Origin: Agromyces sp. Soil535
GTDB taxonomy: Bacteria > Actinomycetota > Actinomycetes > Actinomycetales > Microbacteriaceae
Length of the DNA stretch: 64,000 bases
NCBI RefSeq assembly: GCF_001428255.1
Contig: NZ_LMRW01000025.1
Span: 62,001 to 126,000, forward strand
Direction of reading: 5' to 3'
Below the pieces are notes generated by a model. The model made no database searches. It saw only the letters and a program-made list of their open reading frames with translations, and was not told the origin of the DNA. A program made the position numbers and the translations under genes. The number at the start of each line of letters is the position of its first letter. Position 1 is the stretch's first letter. This document shows, piece after piece, positions 34,049 to 42,359 of this stretch.

Positions 34049-35671
34049 ATGACCTCGTCCAGCGCACTCGACGCGGGCCGCGCGGCCGCGGCGGAGCGGC
34101 GCTGGGCCGACGCGTACGAGCTCCTCGCCCGAGTCGACGCGACCGACGGGCTCGCGGCATCCGATCTCGACCTGCTCGCCACGGTCGCGCTCCTACGGGG
34201 AGAACCGCCGGCCTCGGTCGACGCGCTGTCGCGGGCGTACGAGGCGCATCTCGCAGGCGAGGACACCGCGGGTGCCGCGCGCTCCGCGGGTTGGCTGGCC
34301 CTCAACCTGATCGAACTCGGTGACTTCACGCGCTCCGTCGCGTGGGCGGCCCGCGCGATGCGGCTCGTGAGCGCGATGGCGGAGCCGGGCGCGCTGGCCG
34401 GGTTCGTGCGGTTGGCGCCGGCCGTCGCGCAGCTCGGCAGTGGGAATCCGGCCGAGGCGAGGCAGGAGTTCGAGGAGGTGCTCGCGATCGCGGAGCGCCA
34501 CGACGACCGCGAACTCGCCGCGGTCACGCTGCTCGGCCTCGGCAAGTCGCTGATCGAGGTCGGCGCCGTCGCGGACGGATTCGGGTGCTTCGACCGTGCC
34601 ATGGCCGCGGTCGCGGCCGGCGACGTCGCGCCGGTGCCGGCGGGCGTCATCTCCTGCGCCGTGATCTCCGACGCCGTCATGGCGTTCGACCTGGAGCGCG
34701 CCACGGAATGGACGGGCGTGCTCGATCGCTGGTGCCGCGATCAACCCGACCTGATCACCTTCAGCGGGCAGCGTCATGCGCTCGAGGCCATGTTGCTCCT
34801 GATCCGAGGCGCATGGGCGGAGGCGTCGACCGCTGCGGAGCTCGCCCTGTCGCGTTTCCGCGCCGGCGACTACCGGGCCGTCTACGGTGCGCCCTACCAA
34901 CTCGCCGAGCTCGGGCGGTTGCGCGGCGCCTTCCACTCCGCCGAGGAGTACTATCGGCGAGCCGGTGAATCGGGCTGGGAGCCGCAACCGGGGCTCGCGT
35001 TGCTCCATCTCGCCGTCGGGAGGGCGCAGCGTGCTCAGGACGAGATCCGGCGCAGCGCAGCAGGCGCCGACCCGTTCACTCGCCGATTCCTGCTGCCGGC
35101 CATCGTCGAGATCGAGGTCGCCGCGGGTGACCTCGATGCGGCCCGGCGTGCCGTCGATGAGCTCCGCGGGCCGGGCGGGTCCACGCCCACTCCGATGCTC
35201 GTCGCGACCGTCGCCGCTGCCGAGGCGCGGGTGCTGGTCGCCGCCGGTGACCCCACGGCGGCGCTCGCCGCCGCGCGCGACGCGACGAGCGCATGGCAGG
35301 ATCTCGGCGCACCCTACGAACGCGCTCGAAGCATGGTGACGGCGGGCCGCGCGCACCTGGGACTCGATGACCGAGACGCCGCGCTCGCCCAGTTCCGTGG
35401 CGCACGCGAGGTGTTCGCCGCGCTCGGAGCGGATCCGGCGCTCGCGGAGCTGGCGGACCTGATGGGAGATCGCCCCGCCGGGATGCTCACGGCGCGCGAG
35501 GTCGAGGTGCTCCGACTGGTGTCGACGGGGCTCACGAATCGCGCGATCGGCGCGAGGCTCTCGCTCAGCGAGAAGACCGTCGCTCGCCACCTCAGCAACA
35601 TCTTCGGCAAGCTCGGACTCTCGACGCGGGCTGCGGCGACCTCCTACGCCTACGAGAACGGCCTCGTCTGA
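34049..35671 (+). CDS. LuxR-family regulator with TPR-like sensor region (paralogue A)
   Basis: A 540-residue protein. Residues 1 to ~465 form helical tetratricopeptide-like repeats (for example RAAAAERRWADAYELLARVD). The C-terminal ~65 residues are a LuxR helix-turn-helix (LTAREVEVLRLVSTGLTNRAIG, then LSEKTVARHLSNIFGKLG). There is no ATPase domain, so it is not a full LAL/MalT protein. A close paralogue is at 37840. GGGAG lies 5 nt before the ATG. The next gene, a SemiSWEET-like transporter, has a promoter layout shared with the gene after the paralogue, so each regulator probably controls its own downstream gene. Confidence 0.85.
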   Translation: MTSSSALDAGRAAAAERRWADAYELLARVDATDGLAASDLDLLATVALLRGEPPASVDALSRAYEAHLAGEDTAGAARSAGWLALNLIELGDFTRSVAWAARAMRLVSAMAEPGALAGFVRLAPAVAQLGSGNPAEARQEFEEVLAIAERHDDRELAAVTLLGLGKSLIEVGAVADGFGCFDRAMAAVAAGDVAPVPAGVISCAVISDAVMAFDLERATEWTGVLDRWCRDQPDLITFSGQRHALEAMLLLIRGAWAEASTAAELALSRFRAGDYRAVYGAPYQLAELGRLRGAFHSAEEYYRRAGESGWEPQPGLALLHLAVGRAQRAQDEIRRSAAGADPFTRRFLLPAIVEIEVAAGDLDAARRAVDELRGPGGSTPTPMLVATVAAAEARVLVAAGDPTAALAAARDATSAWQDLGAPYERARSMVTAGRAHLGLDDRDAALAQFRGAREVFAALGADPALAELADLMGDRPAGMLTAREVEVLRLVSTGLTNRAIGARLSLSEKTVARHLSNIFGKLGLSTRAAATSYAYENGLV

Positions 35672-35716
35672 TCGCGGTCGACAGACCCGCAGGAAACCAC
35701 GCACTACACAGAATGA

Positions 35717-35785
35717 CCCATGCGCACCGCCAAGAGAAGATGGGCGCTTCAGTCGACGCGGCCGAACGGATGCCGCGCCTAGCGT
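35717..35785 (+). promoter_or_regulatory. Regulated leaderless promoter of the SemiSWEET-like gene (shared layout)
   Basis: CCC (35717-35719), 20 nt, ATGGG (35740-35744), 8 nt, TCGACGCGG (35753-35761), then TAGCGT (35780-35785) and 7 nt to the ATG. The same elements with the same spacing to within 1 bp occur before the gene at 39569. Each follows a LuxR-TPR gene. Confidence 0.6.
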
Positions 35786-35792
35786 TGCGGCC

Positions 35793-36158
35793 ATGGACAT
35801 CCCGTTGATCGCCGGCACGGTCTCGACCGTCGTGTTCGCGGTCAGCAACCTGCCGATGCTGCGCAAGGCGCTGCAGACTCGGGATGTCTCGTCGTACAGC
35901 CTCTCGAGCATCGCGATGATCAACGCGGCCAACGCCGTGTACTCGCTCTACGTGTTCAGCCTGCCCTTCGGTCCCATCTGGGCGCTGCACACGTTCTACC
36001 TCGTCTCGTGCGCGATCATGCTCGTGCTCTGCCTCGGGCAGCGGCGAGCCGTCGCACGACGACGCCGAGGCGCACGTCCGGACCCGAGGCTCCGTCGTGA
36101 CGTGCACCTGCCTGCCCAGGATCCCTCAGCGTACGATGTGACGTCATGGGGGAGATGA
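35793..36158 (+). CDS. SemiSWEET/PQ-loop small transporter
   Basis: A 121-residue membrane protein with three helices and a PQ-loop-like motif (VFAVSNLPMLRKALQTRDVSSYSL), as in bacterial SemiSWEETs. These dimerise to carry sugars or other small molecules. After residue ~85 the tail is Arg-rich and probably cytoplasmic. Its last 13 bp overlap the start of the next gene. The promoter seems leaderless, with TAGCGT 7 nt before the ATG, and is a likely target of the upstream LuxR-TPR regulator. Confidence 0.7.
   Translation: MDIPLIAGTVSTVVFAVSNLPMLRKALQTRDVSSYSLSSIAMINAANAVYSLYVFSLPFGPIWALHTFYLVSCAIMLVLCLGQRRAVARRRRGARPDPRLRRDVHLPAQDPSAYDVTSWGR
36132..36137 (+). promoter_or_regulatory. -10 element of a leaderless promoter for the DUF1801 gene
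   Basis: TACGAT ends 8 nt before ATG 36146, inside the end of the previous gene. GGGGGAG lies just after this ATG, so an alternative start at 36155 is not excluded. Confidence 0.45.
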
Positions 36159-36502
36159 GCGACTACATCGCAGGACTCGAGGCGCCCGAGCGCGACCTCA
36201 TGGAGTGGATCCGGGCGCGCGCCGTGTCGCTCGTTCCCGAGGCGGTCGAGGGCATGAGCTACGGGATGCCGGCGCTGCGCTACCGGGACTCTCCGCTGCT
36301 GAGCCTGATGTCCACGAAGGACCACATCGGCCTGTACCCGTTCAGTCCCGAGGTGGTCTCGACCGTCGAGGGCGAGCTCGGCAGCTTCTCGTGGTCGAAG
36401 GGGACGATCCGGTTCACGCCGGAGCATCCGCTGCCCGACTCGCTCGTCGACCGGATCATCCTGCTGCGTCGCGACCAGATCGACGCCGCCAAGAAGCGTT
36501 AG
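36146..36502 (+). CDS. DUF1801 (YdhG-like) protein
   Basis: A 118-residue cytoplasmic alpha/beta protein of the DUF1801/YdhG type (DYIAGLEAPERDLMEWIRARA, then EGMSYGMPALRY, then HIGLYPFSPEVV, then GTIRFTPEHPLP). Members have been called iron-chaperone-like from structure, but a function is not established. It starts within the end of the SemiSWEET gene but has its own -10 box, so it can be transcribed separately. Confidence 0.8.
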   Translation: MGEMSDYIAGLEAPERDLMEWIRARAVSLVPEAVEGMSYGMPALRYRDSPLLSLMSTKDHIGLYPFSPEVVSTVEGELGSFSWSKGTIRFTPEHPLPDSLVDRIILLRRDQIDAAKKR

Positions 36503-36642
36503 CGGCGCTCGCGGGCGCCGTTCCCCGCGAGAGCGGGTGGTTGTTCACCGGAGAGCCACCTGGGCTTCGCAGCGCCGTCGCCTGCCGTGCCTACCGTGGC
36601 GGTCACCCGGACCTACCCACCCCCACCCGTTATGGAGCCCCG

Positions 36643-37698
36643 ATGTCGCTGTCCAGAACCGTGCCACTCCTGGGGGTCGCCGCCGCGCTGGCCCTCATCG
36701 TGTCGACTGCCGTGCCGGCCCAGGCCGCAACCGGATCGTCGGATGCCCCGCAGGACGAGTCGTTCAGCTTCGCCGTGATCGGGGACGTGCCCTACGGCTC
36801 CGATCAGTTCGCCCGATTCCCCGCGATGGTGTCCGAGCTGAACGAGCAGGAGGATCTCCGCTTCGTCTCGCACCTGGGTGACATCAAGGCGGGATCGGCC
36901 CTGTGCACGGACGAGTACTTCGCCGCGATCAAGGCCCAGTTCGACCGCTTCGAGGCCCCGCTGGTCTACACCCCCGGCGACAACGAGTGGGTGGACTGCC
37001 ACCGGACCAACAACGGCTCCTATGATCCGCTGGAACGCCTCGACGCGCTGCGTTCCCTGTTCTTCTCGAACCCGGGCAAGACCCTCGGGGCGAACATGCC
37101 GGTCGCCGTACCTGATTCCGCCCTGCCGGAGAACGTCACGTTCGGCGTGCAGCGCGTGGCCTTCTCCGTGCTGAACGTCCAGGGTTCCAACAACTCGCTG
37201 ATGCCCTGGACGGGCCTCGGCATGATCGAGCCCACCGCCGCCCAGCTGGAGGAGGTCGCATCCCGGAACGCGGCCGACGTGGAGCAGCTGGAGCGTACCT
37301 TCGCCGACGCCAAGGCGACCAATGCGCGGGCGGTCGTCGTCATGACGCAGGCGGACATGTTCGACCCGTTCCTGCTTCGGATGGGGGTCGCCGAGCATCC
37401 GGAGCTGGTGAGCGGCTTCCGCCCGATCGTCGAGGCGCTTGCGAATGGCTCCCGGGAGTTCGGTGGCGAGGTCTACCTGTTCAACGGGGACAGCCACATC
37501 TACAACGATGACTCGCCCTTGGCGGCCGGCTCGCCCTGGCTCGAGATCTACGGGCAGGACAGCGCGGACACCCTTCGCCGGGTGACCGTGGAAGGCGCGG
37601 CGACGTCCCACGAATGGCTGCGGGTCGCCGTGCAGCCGAACTCCGGACCCGGCGAGGACGTGCTCAGCTGGGAGCGCGTGCCCTTCACCGCGTCCTGA
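36643..37698 (+). CDS. Secreted metallophosphoesterase-like protein
   Basis: A 351-residue exported protein with an N-terminal signal peptide (SRTVPLLGVAAALALIVSTAVPAQA, cleavage near residue 28) and a calcineurin-like fold. Metal motifs are seen as FAVIGDVPYG, SHLGDIKAG and YTPGDNEWVDC, with the distal NGDSHIY as the histidine-bearing block. The substrate is unknown. Leucine is encoded mostly by CTG here, against CTC in neighbouring genes, and the GGATGCC word is nearly absent. Both hint at horizontal transfer. The 140 bp before it hold no convincing promoter. Confidence 0.8.
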   Translation: MSLSRTVPLLGVAAALALIVSTAVPAQAATGSSDAPQDESFSFAVIGDVPYGSDQFARFPAMVSELNEQEDLRFVSHLGDIKAGSALCTDEYFAAIKAQFDRFEAPLVYTPGDNEWVDCHRTNNGSYDPLERLDALRSLFFSNPGKTLGANMPVAVPDSALPENVTFGVQRVAFSVLNVQGSNNSLMPWTGLGMIEPTAAQLEEVASRNAADVEQLERTFADAKATNARAVVVMTQADMFDPFLLRMGVAEHPELVSGFRPIVEALANGSREFGGEVYLFNGDSHIYNDDSPLAAGSPWLEIYGQDSADTLRRVTVEGAATSHEWLRVAVQPNSGPGEDVLSWERVPFTAS

Positions 37699-37736
37699 GG
37701 CGAGCGAGGGATGCCGCGGGCGGCGGCCATCTCGCG

Positions 37737-37766
37737 TTGCCGCTCCCGCCGCGGCAGGGCTAGCCT
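37737..37766 (+). promoter_or_regulatory. Promoter of the second LuxR-TPR gene
   Basis: TTGCCG, an 18-bp spacer and TAGCCT, giving a leader of about 70 nt before ATG 37840, which has GGAGG at 37831-37835. Confidence 0.45.
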
Positions 37767-37839
37767 GATGCCACGCACGGTCGGCGTCGACGTCCTCCGC
37801 CGTCGCCCACGACCGGCGCCGTCAGCCCATGGAGGCGTC

Positions 37840-39474
37840 ATGACCACGCCGACCGCCCTCGATCGAGGCCGCACCGCGTATCGCGAGCACCGCTTCGCCG
37901 ACGCCGTCGCCGGTCTCGACGAGGCCGATCGCGAGCACGGTGTCGCGGCATCCGACCTCGAGCACCTCGCCATCGCGGCCATCCTCGTCGGACGCTTCGA
38001 GGAGGGCATCGACGCGTTGACACGAGCCCACGAGGCCTACCTCGCCGAAGTCGACATCGATGGTGCCACGCGGTGCGCCGGCTGGCTGGGGATGCAGCTG
38101 ATGGACCTCGGCGACCGGGCGCGCGCAGGAGGCTGGTTCGCGCGCGCGCAACGACTCGTGGAGCAGGACCCCGACGGCCGACCGGACCACGGGTTGCTGT
38201 TCATCCCGGAGGGCCTCGCCGCGTACTACGCCGGGGACGGCGAACGGGCCGCAGCGGCGTTCGAACGCGCTGCGGAGTTCGCCCGCGCCTTCCACGACGC
38301 CGACCTCATCGCGCTCGCCGGGCTCGGGCTCGGCCAGGCGAGGATCATGCTCGGTGAACCGGATGCGGGACTGGCACTCCTCGACGAGGTGATGGTGTCC
38401 GTGACGGCTGGCGAGGTCTCTCCGATCCCGTCGGGCATCGTCTACTGCGCGATGCTGCAGTGCTGCCGTCTGGCCTTCGACGTCCGGCGCGCCCGGGAAT
38501 GGACCCGCGCCCTCGACCACTGGTGCGAGGCACGTCCCGACATGGTGGGCTACACCGGGCAGTGCCAGGCGCAACGCGCGGCACTGTTCCTGCTGCATGG
38601 CGCATGGGACGATGCGCTCGCCGCGGCCGAGGAGGCGCAGGAGCGCGCGGAGCGTGGCGACCGCGACGGGCTCTACAGCGCGTGGTACCAGCACGGTGAG
38701 ATCCTTCGACTCCGCGGCGACCTGGCGGCCGCCGAGTCGTCGTACGAGCGAGCCGCGCGCACCGGCTACGAGCCGCAGCCCGGTCTCGCCCTCCTCCGCC
38801 TGGCGGAGGGGGACGCGACGCTCGCACGCTCGCTCATCCTCGGCGCGGTCGAGCGCGTCGATCCGGCGGAGCGCCGTGGACTCCTCGCAGCCGTGGTGGA
38901 GATCCAGCTCGGCGTCGGCGACGCGGCGGCCGCGCGAGCAGCCGCCGAGGAGCTCGGCGCACTGAGCCGATCGAGCGCGATGCCGATGCTGCAGGCCATC
39001 GCCGAGCAGTCCGAGTCGGTGGTACTGCTCGCCGAGGGCGATGCCCGCGGTGCGCTCACGACGTCGTGGCGCGCCTGGGCCCGATGGCGGGAACTGGACG
39101 TCCCGTACGAGGCGGCGCGTTGCCGGGTCATCGCGGCGCGCGCCTGCCGGGCGCTCGGCGACGAGGCATCCGCGGCCGTGGAGCTTGCCGCGGCACGGGT
39201 GGTGTTCGTCGAACTCGGTGCCCGCCAGGCGCTCGCCGCGGCGGAGGCCGAGTCGGCCGCCGCACGGCCGGAGCAGGCCGGCGGACTGTCCGCTCGCGAG
39301 GTCGAGGTGCTGCGGTTCGTGGCGGCGGGCGACACGAACCGCGAGATCGCCAGGGAGCTCTACCTGAGCGAGAAGACGGTCGAACGCCACCTCAGCAACA
39401 TCTTCGGCAAGCTCGGCCTCTCGTCCAGGTCGGCGGCGACCGCGTACGCGTTCCGGCACGGGCTGGCCGACTGA
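37840..39474 (+). CDS. LuxR-family regulator with TPR-like sensor region (paralogue B)
   Basis: A 544-residue paralogue of the regulator at 34049, with the same length and domain order. TPR-like helices run to about residue 470, and a LuxR helix-turn-helix ends the chain (LSAREVEVLRFVAAGDTNREIA, then LSEKTVERHLSNIFGKLG). The two share EPQPGLALL-LA and other internal blocks at matching positions. GGAGG lies 4 nt before the ATG. The flavoprotein gene after it has the shared promoter layout. Confidence 0.86.
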   Translation: MTTPTALDRGRTAYREHRFADAVAGLDEADREHGVAASDLEHLAIAAILVGRFEEGIDALTRAHEAYLAEVDIDGATRCAGWLGMQLMDLGDRARAGGWFARAQRLVEQDPDGRPDHGLLFIPEGLAAYYAGDGERAAAAFERAAEFARAFHDADLIALAGLGLGQARIMLGEPDAGLALLDEVMVSVTAGEVSPIPSGIVYCAMLQCCRLAFDVRRAREWTRALDHWCEARPDMVGYTGQCQAQRAALFLLHGAWDDALAAAEEAQERAERGDRDGLYSAWYQHGEILRLRGDLAAAESSYERAARTGYEPQPGLALLRLAEGDATLARSLILGAVERVDPAERRGLLAAVVEIQLGVGDAAAARAAAEELGALSRSSAMPMLQAIAEQSESVVLLAEGDARGALTTSWRAWARWRELDVPYEAARCRVIAARACRALGDEASAAVELAAARVVFVELGARQALAAAEAESAAARPEQAGGLSAREVEVLRFVAAGDTNREIARELYLSEKTVERHLSNIFGKLGLSSRSAATAYAFRHGLAD

Positions 39475-39493
39475 TCGACGCCATGGGTGGAAT

Positions 39494-39561
39494 CCCTTAG
39501 CGCCAGCGCCGCGCGAATGGGGGATCCTCTCGACGCGGACCACGTGGCGTCACCGTAGCGT
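39494..39561 (+). promoter_or_regulatory. Regulated leaderless promoter of the flavin monooxygenase-like gene (shared layout)
   Basis: CCC (39494-39496), 20 nt, ATGGG (39517-39521), 8 nt, TCGACGCGG (39530-39538), then TAGCGT (39556-39561) and 7 nt to ATG 39569. It matches the promoter at 35717-35785. Confidence 0.6.
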
Positions 39562-39568
39562 CCCGTCC

Positions 39569-40720
39569 ATGAACGAGACACCTCACGACATCCAGAGCGA
39601 GTCCGGTCGAGTGCTCGACACCGTCGTCATCGGAGGCGGGCAGGCCGGGCTGGCGATCGCCTACCACCTGGCGCAGCAGCACCGCGACCTCGTGATCCTC
39701 GACGCGCACGAGCGCGTCGGCGACGCGTGGCGCCTGCGCTGGGACTCCCTGCGCCTGTTCACGCCCGCGAAGTTCGACGGCCTCTCGGGCTTGCCGTTCC
39801 CGGGCGACCGGCTCGGGTTCCCGACGAAGGACGAACAGGCCGACTACCTCGAGGCGTACGCGGCGCACTTCGGGCTGCCCGTGCGAACGGGCGTCCACGT
39901 TGATCGGGTGCACCGAGTCGGCGACCGGTTCCTCGTCGAGGCCGGTGCACGTCACTGGGAGGCCGAGAACGTGGTGCTGGCGACGGGCGGGTACCAGGTG
40001 CCCCGGGTTCCCGACTTCGCCGGTCGGATCGCGGCATCCGTGTTGCAGCTCCATTCGAGCGACTACCGGAACCCGATGCAGCTGCGGCCGGGTGCCGTGC
40101 TCGTCGTGGGGATGGGCAACTCGGGCGCCGAGATCGCGCTCGACGTGAGCGGCTCGCATGCGACGACCATCGCCGGCACGCCGACCGGCGAGCTGCCGGT
40201 GCATCACGGCCGTGCGGCGGCGCGGTTCGTGCTGCCCGTCATGCGGTTCGCGGGACTGCACGTGCTCACCCTCGGAACCCCGATCGGACGGCGCGTGCTG
40301 CCGAAGCTCGCCGGCCGCGGCGCGCCCCTGATCCGCACGAAGCGCGCCGACCTCGACGCGGCCGGCGTCGCCCGGGCCGGGCGGGTGCTCGACGTCCGCG
40401 AGGGGAGGCCGGTCACCGCCGACGGCGGCGTGCTCGACGTGGCGAACGTCATCTGGTGCACGGGGTACCGGGACGACCAGGCGTGGGTCGACCTCCCCGC
40501 GTTCGACGACGACGGGACGATGCGCCAGCGCCGGGGCGTCGTGGACGCCGTTCCCGGCCTCTTCGTGATCGGGCGGGAATTCATGTACGCCATGGTCTCC
40601 GGGACCCTGCCCGGGGTGACCCGCGATGCGGCGTACCTCGCCAGGCAGATGATGCGGGCGCGACGCGCGACGCCGTCGCCGACGGATGCCGCGACCGCCG
40701 CCTCCGCGCGGGCTTCCTGA
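39569..40720 (+). CDS. Flavin-dependent monooxygenase-like oxidoreductase
   Basis: A 383-residue two-dinucleotide-fold flavoprotein: FAD site VVIGGGQAGLAIAYHLAQ, then VVLATGGYQVPR, then the NADPH site VLVVGMGNSGAEIALDV. This is the layout of YUCCA/CzcO-type class B monooxygenases. The middle FxGxxxHxxxW fingerprint of Baeyer-Villiger enzymes is not intact; LQLHSSDYRNP stands at its place. The substrate is unknown. It is probably under control of the LuxR-TPR protein encoded upstream. The transcript ends at a 13-bp bidirectional hairpin. Confidence 0.83.
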   Translation: MNETPHDIQSESGRVLDTVVIGGGQAGLAIAYHLAQQHRDLVILDAHERVGDAWRLRWDSLRLFTPAKFDGLSGLPFPGDRLGFPTKDEQADYLEAYAAHFGLPVRTGVHVDRVHRVGDRFLVEAGARHWEAENVVLATGGYQVPRVPDFAGRIAASVLQLHSSDYRNPMQLRPGAVLVVGMGNSGAEIALDVSGSHATTIAGTPTGELPVHHGRAAARFVLPVMRFAGLHVLTLGTPIGRRVLPKLAGRGAPLIRTKRADLDAAGVARAGRVLDVREGRPVTADGGVLDVANVIWCTGYRDDQAWVDLPAFDDDGTMRQRRGVVDAVPGLFVIGREFMYAMVSGTLPGVTRDAAYLARQMMRARRATPSPTDAATAASARAS

Positions 40721-40723
40721 CGC

Positions 40724-40770
40724 GATGAGCCCCCGACAGAGGGTTGAGTTCCAAGGGTCGGGGGCTCATC
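40724..40770. terminator. Bidirectional hairpin between convergent genes
   Basis: Perfect 13-bp inverted repeat GATGAGCCCCCGA / TCGGGGGCTCATC with a 21-nt loop, 3 bp after the monooxygenase stop and 26 bp from the end of the convergent dehydrogenase gene. Confidence 0.7.
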
Positions 40771-40796
40771 GGGCTCATCGAGCACGACGCGACGCG

Positions 40797-42161
40797 TCAG
40801 CCGATGCGGATCATCTTCTTGTTGACGAACTCGTCGGCGCCGAAGCGGCCCAGCTCACGGCCCGAGCCGGAGCGCTTGACGCCGCCGAAGGGCAGCTCCG
40901 CACCGTCGGCGAGCACGACGTTCACGAACACCATTCCCGCCTCGATGCCGTCGGCGACACGCAGGGCCTGCTCCTCATCGGTCGTGTACACGTACGATCC
41001 GAGTCCGAATGGGATGTCGTTCGCGAGACGAACGGCCTCGGCTTCGTCCTTCGCGCGGTACACCTGGGCGACCGGGCCGAAGAACTCCTCCTTCGACGCA
41101 GGGTTCTCGGGCGTGACATCCGTGAGCACCGTCGTCTGGAAGAACGCGCCCTCGCGGGTGCCGCCGTGCACGAGCGTGGCCCCGTGCTCGACCGCGCGCC
41201 TGACCTGCTCGTCGAGGCCCTCCGCCGCCTTCAGCGACGACAGCGGCCCGAGCGCGGTCTCTGCCGAGGTCGGGTCGCCCGTCTCGACCTCGGCGAGCTT
41301 CGCCGTGAACTTCTCGAGGAACGGGTCGTAGAGCTCGTCGGCGACGATGAACCGCTTGGCCGCATTGCAGGACTGGCCGTTGTTGTCGAGGCGAGCGTCG
41401 ACCGCGGCCTGCACGGTCGCGTCGAGGTCGTCGGTCGAGAGCAGGATGAAGGGGTCGGAGCCGCCGAGTTCGAGGACGACCTTCTTCAGGTGGCGGCCGG
41501 CGACCTCGGCGACGGCGGCGCCCGCTCGCTCGGAGCCGGTGAGCGAGACGCCCTGCACACGCGGGTCGGCGATGACCGTCTCGATCTGCGCGTGCGAGGC
41601 GTAGATGTTCACGTAGCCGCCGACGGGGAAGCCGGCGTCGAGGAAGGTGCGCTCGATGGCGGCAGCCGACTCGGGGCACTGCTCCGCGTGCTTCAGCAGG
41701 ATCGTGTTGCCGATGATGAGGTTCGGGCCGGCGAAGCGGGCGACCTGGTAGTAGGGGAAGTTCCACGGCATGACGCCGAGGAGCACGCCGAGCGAGCTGC
41801 GGCGGATCACGGCCGTGCCCTCGCCGGCGAGCAGCGTGATCGGCTCATCCTTCAGGAAGTCGGCCGAGTGGTCGGCGTAGTACTCGTAGATCGCTCCCGC
41901 GAAGTCGACCTCTCCGAGGGCCTGCTCGATCGGCTTGCCCATCTCGCTCACGATGATCTCGGCGAGCTCCTGGCGGCGCTCGACGTGCAGTTCGCCGACG
42001 CGGCGGACGAGGGCGGCGCGCTCCTCGACCGTGCTCGACTTCGACCACGTGCGGTGCGCCTCGTCGGCGGTCGCGATCGCCGTGTCGAGCTCGGCGTCGG
42101 TGATCGTCGGAAAGGTCTTGATCGTCTCTCCGGTTGCCGGATTGACCACGGCGTAGCTCAT
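40797..42161 (-). CDS. NAD-dependent succinate/glutarate-semialdehyde dehydrogenase
   Basis: A 454-residue aldehyde dehydrogenase of the short GabD1-like type. GVMPWNFPYYQ, the general base in VVLELGGSDP, the catalytic Cys265 in NNGQSCNAAKRF and EEFFGPVAQV are present. It is only distantly like the enzyme at 567. Because it is divergent from a CoA-transferase and a glutaryl-CoA dehydrogenase gene, glutarate semialdehyde from lysine/5-aminovalerate is an attractive substrate, though succinate semialdehyde is the default for the family. AGAGGAG precedes the ATG. Confidence 0.82.
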   Translation of the reverse strand: MSYAVVNPATGETIKTFPTITDAELDTAIATADEAHRTWSKSSTVEERAALVRRVGELHVERRQELAEIIVSEMGKPIEQALGEVDFAGAIYEYYADHSADFLKDEPITLLAGEGTAVIRRSSLGVLLGVMPWNFPYYQVARFAGPNLIIGNTILLKHAEQCPESAAAIERTFLDAGFPVGGYVNIYASHAQIETVIADPRVQGVSLTGSERAGAAVAEVAGRHLKKVVLELGGSDPFILLSTDDLDATVQAAVDARLDNNGQSCNAAKRFIVADELYDPFLEKFTAKLAEVETGDPTSAETALGPLSSLKAAEGLDEQVRRAVEHGATLVHGGTREGAFFQTTVLTDVTPENPASKEEFFGPVAQVYRAKDEAEAVRLANDIPFGLGSYVYTTDEEQALRVADGIEAGMVFVNVVLADGAELPFGGVKRSGSGRELGRFGADEFVNKKMIRIG

Positions 42162-42359
42162 GGGACTCCTCTGTCGATGGTGCACGTGGACACGCCAACC
42201 GGACGGCGACGACGGTGCACACCTGCGACAAGCCTATGCCGCGGCACATGGACCGGGAATCGACGTGATGGCGGATCCGCGGCATCCGCTGGACGGTGTG
42301 TACAGCGAACCCCACGCATCGGCTGGGTATCGTGGTGTGGTCGAGCCGAGGAGGGCGGA

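Noticed and set aside
39569-40720. Baeyer-Villiger monooxygenase
   Set aside because: The FxGxxxHxxxW fingerprint is not intact, so the gene is left as a flavin monooxygenase-like oxidoreductase.
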